Shown: positions 12,620-24,847 of the stretch, piece by piece
Numbering within the stretch: the stretch's first letter is position 1
How the letters are laid out: the number at the start of each line of letters is the position of its first letter
Origin: Angiostrongylus vasorum
Lineage: Eukaryota; Nematoda; Chromadorea; Rhabditida; Metastrongylidae
Length of the DNA stretch: 64,000 nucleotides
NCBI GenBank assembly: GCA_018806985.1
Contig: JADANN010000198.1
Span: forward strand, 288,501 to 352,500
Direction: 5' to 3'
Notes under the pieces: generated by a model
What the model saw: only the letters and a program-made list of their open reading frames with translations
The model's database searches: none
What the model was told of the DNA's origin: nothing
Translations under genes and position numbers: made by a program

Positions 12620-15600
12620 CATATATATACATATATGTACATATGTGTAGATATATGTGTGGATGTATATTGTGTATGTATGCACATATATCATTATTTA
12701 TTCATCTGTTAGCTATAAGCACAGTGCTCCTGTAGTTGTGAAAATCAAATGAACACAAGGATCGCTTCCCATGTTGGTGAATTTCTTCCACTATTAATAA
12801 AGCTGAGAGATCATATTCGTTTTTCAACGGTGGAGATCTTTGAGAAAGGAACACCACGAATTCAATGGCCCTAGAAAGAGCTAGCCACAGACCTCTCTCA
12901 CAGATGGATCTCTTGCCGGTTAGCGGCGAAGCAACGTGGAGAGTCCCCAAGTGGCGGAGAGGGAGCTAATCACTGAGCAAAAAGCGACTGTTGCTTTTCT
13001 GAGACGCAGATAAATCCAGAAGATGGAGTGTCTGTTTGCGTTGCGCCGATTTGGCAAATACCTTTTATGTTTGCGAAGGTGTATTCGTACATACGTTCGT
13101 GACTGTGTTCTCACTTATGCAGTTTGTATTCTACCAGTTAATTCGGCCAAAACTCTGCAATCAAGTGACAGGAAAGTATATGGGAGGCGATTAGGCGTCG
13201 CCTCCAACTAATAAGCTCCATATCTACTCTGGGAGAGACTGGCAAGCTACCCATGAGTATGCCTCATGTTCAGAGCTCATTAAGCTATACATGGCTATCA
13301 AGAAGCTAAACACAGTAAAATAAACGGCCTATATTGCAAGGACTACCTACAATGCACGCACACTTGCATCTGAGTCTTCGATATAAGATTTGATCATGTA
13401 GGCAAGAAGGATAAAGTAACGACATCACCGGAGTAATCTAGACGAGAAGACGCCACCCATTCAATGCGGGGACGCCGTAGAAGAACCGTTTCTCGGAACA
13501 TGCGACATGAGTCGATATGAGTAGATGAGTAGGCGGCGTCGGCGTTCTCGTCAACACGAGTTTGGCAATGAGCATCGATTCATTCAAACAGCTAACAACC
13601 TGAATCGGAAATCTACGATCAAAGAAATGTGGATCAACACACCGGGCTTGACAATCTTCTTCGTTCACGCATCGACACGTCTAACTATGGCGAAGAAGAA
13701 GTCGAAGCGTACTATTTGGACTTGGAGAAGTTCTACACAGAAGGCGTCACATTCTTCATTGTCATCATTGGAGATTCTAACGCTCAGATTGGAAGAACAA
13801 GAATGTCTGAACAATGTCATATTGGGACCCACAGATTAGACTAGAACGAGCAGGGGTGAGCGGGTGTCTGAGTTTATCATGACGACAAAGACCATCCATG
13901 GCAACTCGCAATTCTAGAAGCCCCACCCTCAACGCTAGACGTGGGAGTCTCTAGCGGAGAGCACCATAACCAAATAGAACATATCATTGCAAATAGAAGG
14001 TTCTGCCTAACCAATGTCGCTGTTGTCCCAAAAATCCTACACGGGATCCGACCATTGCCTCCTTCATGCAAGATTCTATTTCTCGCAGAAAGGAGAAAAA
14101 AGCCGCTAAATTCAAAAACCGAAGTCCAAGAACCACCATAAAGTGAGATTTGTACAATTCACCAGTCGACTGTCAAAAACATGTCATTTTCGACTACTTC
14201 GACGAAGAATACGACCGGCTCATTCAACATTTTCACGTCAGCGCTATGAAAGCTGAGAGTTCGAAAGTCACCAAGAGACGTCTGTCTCCAGAAACACTCA
14301 AGCTGATAAGCCAGCGTTGGAATCGCACGAGCTGCAGGCGACCGCGAACTAACGTCCGAATTGCAAAACAGTACAGACAGGCGATAAAAGAAGGTCTTAA
14401 AGAGACAAGAGCAGCAGTTATGGTTGAAGCTGCAGAAGCTGGAAAGAGCATTCGCAAAGCCCACCTAGGCTCCATCAATCGCAAAACCAAGAAGGTTGCA
14501 TTCCAACGCCCAGACGGAAAAGTTTGCAGAAAGACAGTGGAGAAAATCAATCATGATTACTGCTCAGATGTCTTCAGTAGCTACGCCCTCATTTCCTCAT
14601 ATAAAATAAAGGAGAATGGACATATCGCACTATCGTTTCTGCCTTCTGAAATCCGACTAGCTATTTCGTCGGCGAGAAATCGAACAGCACTAAGCCCGGA
14701 CAAGGTAAGATCTGAAACCTGGGAAATCTTTCGTCAGGATTCGTAAACACGCTGGCCCGGTTCTTCATATGTTACCCGTCTGAATGTAAGGTCCCTACAC
14801 AGTGGAAGATCACCAAGACAGTGCTATTGATCAAGAAGGGTAACCTCCACATTATCGACAACTGTTGCCCAATCTTTTGTTCTCTGTCATCTAGAAAATT
14901 TTCATTCAAGTGATCCTAAACAAGATTGACAGAACAATGGACGAAGGACAGCCATGTGAGCAAGCAGGGTTTCGAAAAGGATTCACTACGATGGACCACA
15001 TTCACACAACAGGATAACAAGACTCATTGAAGTATCTCGGAAGTACAAAAGACCGCTCTGCCCCAACTCCATCGATTTAAGAAGGCTTTGACCCAGTTGA
15101 GATAAAAGCAGTCACGGAAGCTTTGGATATTCAGGGAGTCCCTACTCACCGTATAAAGATTCTTCATAGGCTATACAAAGATTTCGCAACCAAACTATCA
15201 TCGTCCAACAATGATATCGACGTCAAAAGAGGAGTTAGGTAAGGCGATACCATCTCTCCAAAATTATTCACCGCCACCCTCGAGAACATCATGCAAACAC
15301 AGGAATGGAACAACAAGGGAGTGAAAATCGATGGTCGGCAATTACACCATCTTCGCTTTGCTGATGATATCGTCCTTATAACACCACATTGGCCAAGAGA
15401 CGAATGCTTGCCGACTTTGATAAAGCTCGTGGAAAGATTGGTCTTCCGATCAAATCTCACAAAAACGATAGGACAGGATTGGTTGCGTATGTTGCACTTA
15501 CGCCCAACGGAATTGTTACCTCCGAATGCTCCATTTACCTTTGTCTTGGTCGGGAAATTAACATGATGAACGACTTAGCTCCAGAATTGAGCAGAAACAA

Positions 15601-18600
15601 ACGAATGGCCTTAACGTATGCGGACACTGCGTATGCAGGATCAAAAGTCACTCAGCGTTGCTAAAGACGCAGTCGGAATGACGGTGCCAGGAGTACCTCG
15701 TGTCACACTACTAAGGGATGGGATCCGAAGCTCCGACCTACGTTAGCGATCAAAAATCAGAGACAACGTTCTATGTGCCAGACTGTTTAATATAAGATGG
15801 GGTGGGCACGTAATGCACATGAACGATAACGAATGGACATGAACCATTAGGATTGGATTCCTCGGAATGTCAAACCTACTGCAGGAAGGCCGCCGACCCG
15901 ATGGTGAGAGTTCTTCAAAAAAAGCCTAGAAGAATGATATGATGCTCAACAAATTCCTGGAGCAAACAGGACCCACTGGGCTACTCTTGCACACGACGGA
16001 GAAAAATGGAAGGTTTACTGACGCCCGCTTAACTCACTCTACCATCGTCGAGACGACACGTGACATGACAGGTGATAAAGGATAAAGGGATAAAGCTCAC
16101 GGCGTTGATCAATTTTTGAGAGATGCGCCATGCATTTGACTTTATTAAGCATCGTTGGACGTGATTGTTGTCCCAAAATTCTACACGGGATCAGACAACC
16201 GTCTCCTTCGTGCAAGATTCTATTTCTCGCGGAAAGGAGAAAAAGCCGCTAAATTCAAAAACCGAGGTCCCAGAACCACCGTAAACTGGGACTTATTCAA
16301 TTCATTAGTCGGCTGTTGGGAAGATGCCGTTGTCGATCACATCGACGAAGAATACGATCGGCTCATTCAACATCTCCACGTTAGCGCTATGAAAGCTGAG
16401 AGTTCGAAGGTTACCAAGAGACGTTTGTCTCTAGAAACACTCGAGCTAATACGCCAGCGTGGAATCGCACGAGCTGCAGGCAACCGCGAACTAACATCTG
16501 AACTTGCAAAACAATGCATACTCGCGATAAAAGAAGATCTTAAAGAGAGAAGAGCAGCAATAATGGTCGAAGCTGCAGAGGCTGGGAAAAGCATTCGCAA
16601 AGCCCACTGAAGCTTCGCCAATTACAGGACCAAGATGATTGCACTCCGACACCCAGACGGAACAGTTACAGCGTCCAGAAAGACAATGGAGAAAATCATT
16701 CACGAATACAACTCAGATCTCTTCGATAGCCACGTCCATCTCCCGTCATATAAAATAAATCAGAAATGACATGTCGCACCATCGTTTCTGCCTTCCAAAA
16801 TTCGACGAGCTATTTCGTCGGCGAAAAATCGAACAGCACCAGGTCCGAACAGGATAAGATCAGAACACCTGAAGAACCTTCCGCCAGCCCTCGTAAACGC
16901 GCTGGCTCGGCTCTTCACACGTTACCTGTCTGAATGAAGGTCCCAACTCAGTAGAAGGTCGGCAAGACCGTGTTATTGTTCAGGAAGTGTGGCCTACACG
17001 ATATCGGCAACTATCGCCCAATATGCTTGATGTCTGTCGTCTACAAACTTTTCACTCGAGTCATCCAAACAGGATTGATAGAACACTGGACGAAGGACAG
17101 CCATGCGAGCAAGCAGGGTTTCGAGAAGGATTTAGTACGATGGACCACATCCACACGATAACAAGGCTCATTGAAGTATCGCGAGAGTACAAAAGACCGC
17201 TTTGTCACACTTTCATCGATTTACAGAAGGCCTTTGATTCAATTGAGGTAGAAGCAGTCTTGGAAGCCCTTGATTATCAAGGTTTCCCTACTCAGTACCT
17301 AAAGATTCTTCGTGAGCTGTACAAAAATTTCACAACCAAGATATCACCATTCTACAACGATATTAACATTGACGTCAAAAGAGGGGTTAGGCAAGGCGAT
17401 ATCATCTCTCCAAAATTATTTACCGCTACCCTCCAGAACGTCATACGAATACTGGAATAGGATAATATGGGAAGTGAAAACCGACGGTCGGCAGTTACAC
17501 CATCTTTGTTTTGCTGATGACATCGTCCTTATAATACCAAATATTAGCCAAGCGAAACGTATGCTTGGCGACTTTGATAGAGCCTGTGGAAAGAACGGCC
17601 TTCGACTAAATCTCACAAAAACGATGTTCACGAAGAACGGAATGGTTTCCTATACGCCATTCACGCCAAACGGAACGATTATCTACGAATGCTCCAATTA
17701 TGTCTATTCAGGTCGGGAAATCAATATGATGAACGACTTAGCTCCAGAGCTGAGCAGAAGGAAACGAGCGGCTTGGGGAGCTTTCAAGAGCATCGAGGAT
17801 ATAGTGAAGAGGACAAAGGACACTCGACTCCGTGCCCAACTTTTCGAGTCAGCGGTACTTCCATCCCTAACGTACGCGTCAGAAACATGGTCGCTGCGTA
17901 AGTACGATGAAAGATCACTCAGCGTTATCGAATGCGCAGTAGAAAGGACGATGCTAGGAGTATCCCGTTACACACAACTAAAGGATGCGATCCGAAGTTC
18001 TGACCTGCGTCAACGGTCAAAAATCAAAGATGTCGTTCTCTACGCCAAACAGTCGAAGATATGGTCGGCCGGACACATAGAGCATATGAATGACAACCGA
18101 TGGACAAGAGCCGTTAATGACTGGATTCCTCGGGATGTCAACCGTACTGCAGGAAGACCACCGATCCGATGGTCGGAGTTCTTCAGAAAAAGCCTAGAAG
18201 AAAGCTATGATGATCAACGAGTCCTTAGAGCAAGCAAAACCCATTGGGCTACTCTTGCTCTCAACAGACAAAGATGGGATATTTACTAGCACCCTCGGCG
18301 ATGAACTGGATGTACCTAACATAATTCTGTGAACGATTTGGATTTGATATTTTGGACTTCCGAAGCCATTCTAGTCACCGGAGGGTTCGTGAGCTTAAAC
18401 GAATGTGCTAGACTCCATTTCTATGTAAACAAGAGATCAATCCCAAAATACTACCACTCTCAAATAACCCACTGCTTACCGGAGCTTTTTGCTTTCATTT
18501 TCAAAAATTCGTTCATGGTTTTCTCTTAAATCCTATTTTGAACTAAATGTTCTGATTTGGTACATATCATTGTGTCATTCATTCAAGAAATTTTCTATCC

Positions 18601-21600
18601 CAAAGAATTTTCCACTAGTTTCTACCTCAATCGCCTTCGATAGTTCCGATTTATAATATGTTAACTATTATTAAAGTACTATTAACTAGGCTGATTTACC
18701 TGTATACAGCTAAGGATAGTAGAAAGTGCGAAAATAGTCAGGCCCTGTTGGTAGGTGGATGTGTTGTCGAACGTGCCTTGTGTATCCATCTGGAAATGCT
18801 TCATGAATCCTCCACCCAAGAAACAGTTGGAGGAACGGAAAACGAGAGGAAATGAAGAACATCTGAAAAGCACTGAACCAGAAGCACGGCGTACATCTCG
18901 CCGGAAGCGGCCTCAATCATAATTGGCTCGCCCCACAACCACACTCCTACAGTGTCTCGTTTGGCACCGGCTCGCCAATGGAATCCGTGCACTTGACAGT
19001 CGTCTGTGAGCCATTCTAGTGGCGCATCGTTCTAAAACGAATTAAGCTATCGAGCATAAGTTGACACACCTTATCTACGTTTGAATTCACTCCTTTAAAG
19101 AAACGTCTTGCGTAAAGATTAGATTCGTTTTATTTTTTTACATTTAGATTTTTTTGGCTTAGATTTTTTTTACATAATCATGTTGGGGGAGGTAGCAAAG
19201 TGGTAGCGATGTCGATCATCACAAGCACGGTGCTGTTTCGATCCCTCCGATGGCCCACCCAACCTCTCATCCCTACGAGGTCTGGAAATTGGCACCGAAC
19301 TTGTCCGGGAAAAAAAACACACTGCATTCCAAGTGGGAATGCTCTAGCCAGCTATCTCAAAACTCCAGGGAGAATCGACTCAACCCTCATTCTACGACAT
19401 TCACGATGAAATGAAAATCCTCAAGCAGCAGCCGAAGGCGCACCTAAAAGTTGGAAGGTTTTAGTGGATTATGAATGCGAGGAAACAAATCGAAAGAAGT
19501 GCTGAGACCGACACAGTAGAAGTGGAGACGAGCCGTAGCTAATGAAAACAAATTTTTTTCATGAAAAAGCATGACCAGATAGTGAGCGACTGCTTCATAA
19601 CCATAAATTCTTTACATCAACACCAACTTGCTTTCGCCCAGTTTGCTCAATTTTGAATAACCGTTTAACATTGGAGTTATGATATCATGTGTAGGTCCGT
19701 ACTTATGCAAAAAGAGGTTACACATATAGATATTGCGCCACTTTAAAATATTCCGGCGAATCAAGACGGGAGTATCTTTGGCTTCACTTTAAGGAACTCT
19801 CTCGAACACTAACTGTATTAGTTCACTGAGCGGTGGTTTCAATAACTGTTGTGGCTAAAAAGATAAGCCAATTAGAGTTGTTATTACAAAGGGTTTCATT
19901 CGCAGGAATTGTAAGAGGGATTAGTGAGAGAACTGGTATTAATAGTGCATTAGTCGATATCAGCGAGTAGTGGATTTTTTATATCCATGGCGTCTACGAA
20001 ACCGTAAAGAGGACGTAGGAGGCGAATTTGCGAGCTAAAGAAGTTCTAATATCGTCCGAAGCATTTCGAAATATTAGCTTTGACTTCCACCCGAGTGAAT
20101 TTCTTCAATCCTCGGTTGCGCTCCTGACTCCATTTTCTCCTTTTTGAAACTTACTAGCTTGAAATTTACAACAGTCCAGCTTTGTTTTGCAGGTTTACGT
20201 GGTCTTTGTTTTCCTGCTTTTGCTTTTCTCAGCTTCGCTGCTCAAATAACTATGCTAAATATTTTTCAATGTTCAAACGACCAGTCTCGTGCCTTGGCCC
20301 CACCAGGTCTCCACCATAAGCAGTCAGTGGGGCCTGTCTTAACAAAGCTTCGTGGCGATTAGAATTCTTCGGATAGAAGGGTAAAGGATAAAGCTCTCGG
20401 CGTTGATCAATCCCTGAGAGATGCGCCATTCATTCGACTTTATTAAACATCGTTGGAAGTGAATGAATTCGTATTTAGCATTTACAATGACTGGCGGTAG
20501 CCTACCGATGTCAGTGCTGCAATCCTCTGTCTGGTACCAATTCGCCGACCCCGGAGGGAAGGAACGTTTGGTGGGCCAGGGCACGGGAATCGATCCCATG
20601 TGTATTGCAAAACACCTCCTACCACTGCTCCACACATGTCTTTCTTTAAGGATTTCTCTGGTATGGTACTGATTTATGCACTTAGATAGCTAACCAGTGG
20701 TCGAGAATGGCAATTCAACAGCGCGAATCTCAACGTACCCTTTATTCCTACTAACAAATCAGGTAGAATGGTGGAATTCATTACTTCGACAATACAAATG
20801 GAATTTTCATATTATTTTCTTTCTTTTCCATGCCTAATGTTAAAGTCATTTGGATTGTCAATCATACAGAGAAACTCTGTCTTCAGGAACGTCATTAACG
20901 GTGGATCATGAATCTCGTTGTAACGACCCGATAGCGAAGACACAGAATGTAGTTTTTATTAGGAAATTAACATGAAGTCGCTCATCATGACAACAGTAAG
21001 TAATAGGACACAAAAGCGGTGAAGTAGAATCACTCACCATTATATATTAACAAACCCACAGTTATGTAACCCTTATGAAGAATAAAAATTTACCACTCAT
21101 TACATCTATATCTCAAATATCCTGAGCCTCTAGGCAATGTAAGGACTGCTAGAGGTGGACGTGAGATTTGTACCCATGACAACCTTTACACATGAAATAT
21201 CCATCTTTGCAAGAATTGGTGGCTCTTGACTTCTGCTTGGAGTGAATCACACTATGTCATCGGCAAAGGGATGGTGTTTAGATCGGTCATTACTGTTTAC
21301 TTCCACAATGCAGTCGGAAGCTGCCACATCATAAAGCTGAGCGCAACACTACCTGACGTCACGGATGCATTTGGAGCGCCCATACTTCACGACTCACTGA
21401 ATGTTAGTGATCTTGCTGGATGTGTATGGAGCTCTTCTATTACAAATGACAGGCAGTATAGCCGATACTTTCCCATTCAGTGTCGAGCGGTTGCCGTCGT
21501 AGCTGCTATTCTGGTGTTGAATAGTTATCGTGTGCTGGATTGGGAACGTAGCGGTGTGCTTGGTAAGGTGATAAAACCTTAATTCTTCAGTTTGCCTTTT

Positions 21601-23455
21601 GGTAATGAAGAAACGGTCATCTCTGTCTTCCCGACATAATCCTCATTATGTTGTAAAATGATCTGAGGATAGAAATGAACACGCCAAAGCCGGAGGAATA
21701 TGTAGAAGCTCAAGTGACGGGGGACACGAAGAGCAGCTAGCATTGCGTGGATGTTTCAAGTTAGCGGTTCCTATATGTTTTGTTTTATTTCAAATAACCT
21801 GAGTACATTGTGTGGGTAGCAGGATATCTTTCCGTGGGTTTGACTATCCCTTTGCCGATGACATAGTGTGATTCACTCCAAGCAGAAGTCTCCTCACATC
21901 CACGAAGGTTTTTCATATTTTGCGCGTGATTTCAATTGATGCTTAAGAATTTTTGGTCCTCTGTGTAAATGTTGGTTGAGTCTGTTGTCCCTGAAATCTT
22001 GAAATAGCCGTATTACGGCGTTCCTAAGTGGACTAGAGGTGTTGGCCTGATCCCAAGGAGGTCCAGTGCAAATGTCCCAGCGCTAGAAGGATGGAAAGCT
22101 CACTGGTCTCAGTGCGGAATCGAAACAGCCGGCTGCTTTTAGTGAACGGCTTCGCTACTGATGCATGACTCGGTCCGTAGTCCTACATTCTACTTTGGTA
22201 AATGTTCCAGTTATCTGGGTGTTATTAAATGTGAGAATTTAGTAAGAACCGTCGTTGACCATATAGAGGAAGAACTATTTCAATAATATGAGCAAAAAGC
22301 CTTAGAAACATTGATGTATAATGATATGGTCGTGGAGGTCTTTCTATTCATTTTTGTAATTATAGTGACTGCGTCGATACAATGTGTGGATCTTCCATTT
22401 CGAGGTCAGCGTATAACTATATAGCAATGAAATTTCTAGTTGCTCTAAATTTAGATCACGGATTGAACACTTTCAAGTCACTGACGGAGTGATGAGTAAG
22501 AATGGTATGTACGGCACTATTTACTATGCGTTACTACGGCCCTAACTGCAAATACTTTTCTGTCAGCACATGGAAGTATTTTGTAGTTAATGTTGGTTGA
22601 GTGTCACTCGTGTTTTCATATCCATACATTTTGAAGAATAACGATAGCGATTAAAATAAAGTAACAAAGAATTGTAGGTGATTGGTGATGGCACTCGTAA
22701 GAATAAAACTAGCTGACAGAAGCGCAGAGCGAGGGGCCTCCATGGCGCAGTGTGTAATGCGCGAGCCCCCTGGAAAGGGAAATCGTGGTTCCATCTGGCC
22801 CGAAACCTAAGTTTTGCGAATATCTCAGCATCGTTGCGGTTGATTTCGCATAATACCCCTGCCATGAAAATTGTGGTAGGCAGTAAATAAACAAGTTAAC
22901 AAAAAAATTGTTAGTCAAATTACCCATCGCCAATGAACCTCTTCGAGAAGTTTTTTTTTAAATCACAAAGTGTAGAGAAAATAGTTCTCTGGTCTCACCG
23001 CTCTCGTTTCGATCTGCTATTGTTTCGCTATCGAGTCAATATACATTGTGCGGCTGAAAACTCTAGAACGCACAGAAATAAAAAATGGACACGATAGTGT
23101 CCGTACGGTGGCTTGGTCCAAATCGTTATGGACATTGTAGTGTGCACACGACTCGGAGTGGGTTAACTATAGGGGCTATGAACCCGTTTAGCGACCGCTT
23201 ATCCGTCACCACGGAAAGAGCAGAATTGCCCTCGTAACGAACCCACTACGACGCTTGACTGAACCTCTCAATTCTCGCCAACATTTATTTGTCAATAATT
23301 GAACATGCGATGCAGTATGAGACGTCGTTCATGACTCAACTTATGAATCAACATACCTGCTGAGACTTTTGCAAGCTATACAGATATTCAAGGAAGAAAT
23401 TCAGCAGGAAGCTCTTTCCTTTTCGAAACGCTCCGGCGACGCTGACTATGACAAC
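6493..23455 (-). CDS. atln-1: Atlastin, ER membrane-fusion dynamin-like GTPase
   Basis: Atlastins tether and fuse ER tubules. Twelve minus-strand exons join in phase: 23455-23357, 19031-18879, 18789-18700, 12540-12426, 12362-12270, 12040-11902, 11853-11725, 11508-11380, 10189-10034, 8636-8516, 7189-7139 and 6596-6493 (TAG stop). They give about 458 residues. Visible motifs: G1 [11 protein letters not shown], switch RDTVG, G3 [19 protein letters not shown]4 [18 protein letters not shown], the three-helix middle domain ([17 protein letters not shown]), then a hydrophobic hairpin ([14 protein letters not shown]...; [19 protein letters not shown]) and a short tail ending LDKRPQ. The first exon (about 40-70 residues before VVIVSVAG) was not found. 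Exons 12426-12540 and 11725-11853 each need one base removed from a run (CCCC at 12471, T8 at 11817) to stay in frame. The family is certain; the symbol assumes orthology to the C. elegans gene. Confidence 0.93.
7525..7855 (-). repeat. Repeat D copy, LINE-B-related short element
   Basis: Same family as 38052-38438, 56810-57197 and 58068-58383. Its sense strand is minus: the hairpin end (CCTCCCA...) is at 7855, and the tail, rich in CAAGTA units, is at 7525. Landmarks in plus text are GACGGTGGTGG, TGATGGAAACGCTGGACTCC and AGTCCGACACCCAGGAACAC. It lies in the atlastin intron between 7189 and 8516. Confidence 0.85.
10288..10585 (-). repeat. SINE-A copy in atlastin intron
   Basis: Nearly full length. 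Inverted tail GGATAAAGGATAAGGCTCTC at the left; AGTCTGGTACCAATTTGC in the middle; inverted head with the complement of the A-box (CCAACTACTGCTCCACACGC) at the right. The intervening open frames are not genes. Confidence 0.9.
10935..11085 (+). repeat. SINE-B copy in atlastin intron
   Basis: Starts AGCTGGCTGAGAGGAAGACA. A GTTGGTGCAATGGATAAC A-box-like segment and GGTTCCAGGTTTTGCTCGTA follow, then ATCTCAGCATTATTG as in the other copies. Confidence 0.7.
12576..12690. repeat. (TA)n and TATG-rich microsatellite
   Basis: A run of about 20 TA units followed by ACATATATG-type variants, in the large atlastin intron. The [10 protein letters not shown]... frame across it is a low-complexity artefact. 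Confidence 0.9.
13230..16074 (+). mobile_element. RTE-type LINE-A, copy 1, decayed
   Basis: Broken frames in order encode: the endonuclease start ([11 protein letters not shown] near 13350), [14 protein letters not shown] (13530), the [14 protein letters not shown] endonuclease block (13765-13805), the [20 protein letters not shown] linker (14210-14270), and the reverse transcriptase with [15 protein letters not shown] (14965) and the catalytic FADDIVL (15358). A C-terminal [13 protein letters not shown] region follows (15795). Many stops and frameshifts show it is dead. It fills the atlastin intron 12541-18699 in the opposite orientation to the gene. Its last bases (ACATGACAGGTGA) abut an inverted SINE-A tail, so the exact end is uncertain. 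Confidence 0.9.
16075..16160 (-). repeat. SINE-A, 5'-truncated, between two LINE copies
   Basis: Inverted tail (GGATAAAGGGATAAAGCTC), then GGCGTTGATCAATTTTTGAGAGATG and GCATCGTTGGACGTGATTG, breaking off into LINE-A coding sequence. Only the 3' 85 bases of the SINE are present. Confidence 0.8.
16161..18330 (+). mobile_element. RTE-type LINE-A, copy 2, 5'-truncated
   Basis: Starts abruptly inside the end of the endonuclease ([20 protein letters not shown]). The linker ([20 protein letters not shown]) and reverse transcriptase follow in three frames: [12 protein letters not shown] near 17215, [12 protein letters not shown] near 17385, catalytic FADDIVL near 17508. A 325-codon frame (17312-18289) ends with [42 protein letters not shown] and a stop at about 18289. 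It is less decayed than copy 1, but frame breaks make it inactive. RTE-type LINEs copy by target-primed reverse transcription, and 5' truncation is their usual fate. Confidence 0.92.
19188..19535 (+). repeat. SINE-C copy, tRNA-derived
   Basis: Head AGCAAAGTGGTAGCGATGTC (A-box region) and CTGTTTCGATCCCTCC (B-box region). The body CAGGGAGAATCGACTC, ATTCTACGACATTCACGATG, AAATCCTCAAGCAGCAGCC and GTGCTGAGACCGACACAGTA follows. Shared with 23606-23925 and 59727-60090. In an atlastin intron. Confidence 0.85.
20377..20640 (-). repeat. SINE-A copy
   Basis: Inverted tail GGTAAAGGATAAAGCTCTCG, GGCGTTGATCAATCCCTGAG, GTCTGGTACCAATTCGCCG and an inverted head (CTACCACTGCTCCACACA). A small internal deletion removes part of the CTCC.GACAAG segment. 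Confidence 0.88.
21228..21890. repeat. 45-bp perfect inverted repeat with 573-bp spacer
   Basis: Bases 21228-21272 (GACTTCTGCTTGGAGTGAAT...) recur as an exact reverse complement at 21846-21890. The spacer has a 118-codon plus frame (21226-21582) that begins in the left arm and has no recognised motif. No clear target duplication was seen. It could be a TIR element or a recombination by-product in an atlastin intron. Confidence 0.75.
22705..22895 (+). repeat. SINE-B copy
   Basis: AGCTGACAGAAGCGCAGAGC, the head TGGCGCAGTGTGTAATGCGC and CGTGGTTCCATCTGGCCC, the body TTTTGCGAATATCTCAGCAT and the tail GGTAGGCAGTAAATAAAC. Well preserved. Confidence 0.88.
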
Positions 23456-23605
23456 CTAAATTCATTTAAAATTTCATTGTGCTACTTTCTGCGGCATTTC
23501 CCTTCGTTATCGTGCCTTTTATTAGAAAGTGACTCCACTACATCTTCGCTTGCATAAAACTATCTATAACTTTTTCTTTTTTCAAAGTGTTAGCAAGGTT
23601 TAAAA

Positions 23606-23925
23606 GGGCGGATAACACCGTGGTAGTGATGCCCCCGTCATCACGAGCATGGTGCTAGCTCAATTCCGCTCCGGTCCAACCAAGCCTCTCATCTCTCCGA
23701 AAATCCAATTGGGAACGCTCCAGCCTGGCTATCTTAGGACTCCAGGAAGAAATGCTTGACCAGCATTCTACGACATTCAAGATGAAATGAAAATCCTCAA
23801 GGAGCTACGAAGCCACATGTAAAAGTTGGAAGATCTTCGTGGACAATGGATGCGAGGAAACGAATCAAATGTGAGAAGTGCTGGGATCCGCACAGTAGAC
23901 GTGAAGACGGATGAAATAAAATAGA
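23606..23925 (+). repeat. SINE-C copy
   Basis: GGTAGTGATGCCCCCGTCAT, CGAGCATGGTGCTAGCTCAA, then ATTCTACGACATTCAAGATG and GTGCTGGGATCCGCACAGTA. It lies just upstream of the atlastin P-loop exon and is shorter in the middle than the 59727 copy. Confidence 0.82.
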
Positions 23926-24586
23926 GGAAAATAAGGTTTAATGTTACTCTCCAACTTTCGGCACAACGATTGACTGTGTCAGCAAATTTTAGTTGGCACA
24001 TCAAAGATTTAAGGTTTTGTGCTTCCTTGAAAAAAAAACAAGAAAGTGGAAGCTCGCTACAAATATGGGAATTATGAGAATATTTTTAAAGAGGGAATGG
24101 AGAAGAATTGGGACTTCTACTTAGAGTCCTTTCACCAGACTAAGTCGAGCATCTGGTGTTGGAAGCTTTTGAGTTCACAGATGAGACATCCAATGACTAT
24201 GGAAAATCACTTCACTTCTTACCACAGTGAATTTCTTCTGGAAAAGCACGAAAACGGTGGAATTCTACAGTCACTAAGGCTAATGTTCACACACGAATTT
24301 TCTGCTTCCCACTGTTCGGATCTAGATTTTTTCAGCGGGAAAATCGAAATCGTCTTAGCCTAGGCAGCGACGAGTTCTCACCCGAACTAACCGTCTCTCT
24401 TTTCTAGCATTATCACTCAGATTTGTCTTCAGCCACAATAAGGAATGATGAAAGAAATCAAGGATTGATTAAAACTGTTGTAAACGGAGTGATAATGTAC
24501 ACGTCGCCCCCTATCCATCGCAGCATCACATGCGTGTTTCACTTATAAATTGTGCATTTTAATTACTTCATGATTTACCTGGGAGG

Positions 24587-24847
24587 ATGACCAGTTTCAG
24601 TTCATCACATCTAGGAGACAAGACTGTACTAGCAATTCACCAAATGCGACAAGACGTAGAGGTGAACTGGAAAGGCGGTGGCCAAGCCAACGATGTCACT
24701 CTGCTTCGTTCATTTAATCATTCATATGAAATTGAAGACATTTCCAAGATGTCTCGAGAAGTTGGCACAAACTACGAAAAGGTTCACTCTACTTCGAACA
24801 CTTATTCTTCCAAGCGGATCAATTCAATCAGTCGCACCATCTTTTAA
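24587..24847 (+). CDS. ORF of 86 codons, possible exon, unknown
   Basis: An uninterrupted frame starts MTSFSSSHLGDKTVLAIHQM and runs to TAA at 24845-24847. The product is hydrophilic (WKGGGQANDVTLLR, EIEDISKMSREVG) with no membrane segment. A TTTCAG sits just inside the start, so this may be an internal exon boundary rather than the true start. No family recognised and no partner exon found. It lies between the atlastin P-loop exon and the collagen promoter. Confidence 0.3.
   Translation: MTSFSSSHLGDKTVLAIHQMRQDVEVNWKGGGQANDVTLLRSFNHSYEIEDISKMSREVGTNYEKVHSTSNTYSSKRINSISRTIF

Noticed and set aside
12585..12620. A CRISPR array or satellite.
   Set aside because: The only short tandem arrays are simple microsatellites; no spaced direct repeats with unique spacers were seen anywhere.
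24382..24432. Minus-strand LKTNLSDNARKERRLVR followed by GTGAGA as the missing exon before the atlastin P-loop.
   Set aside because: The donor and phase fit and the text loosely resembles the family, but there is a stop just upstream and no usable acceptor or start codon. Too weak to include in the model.
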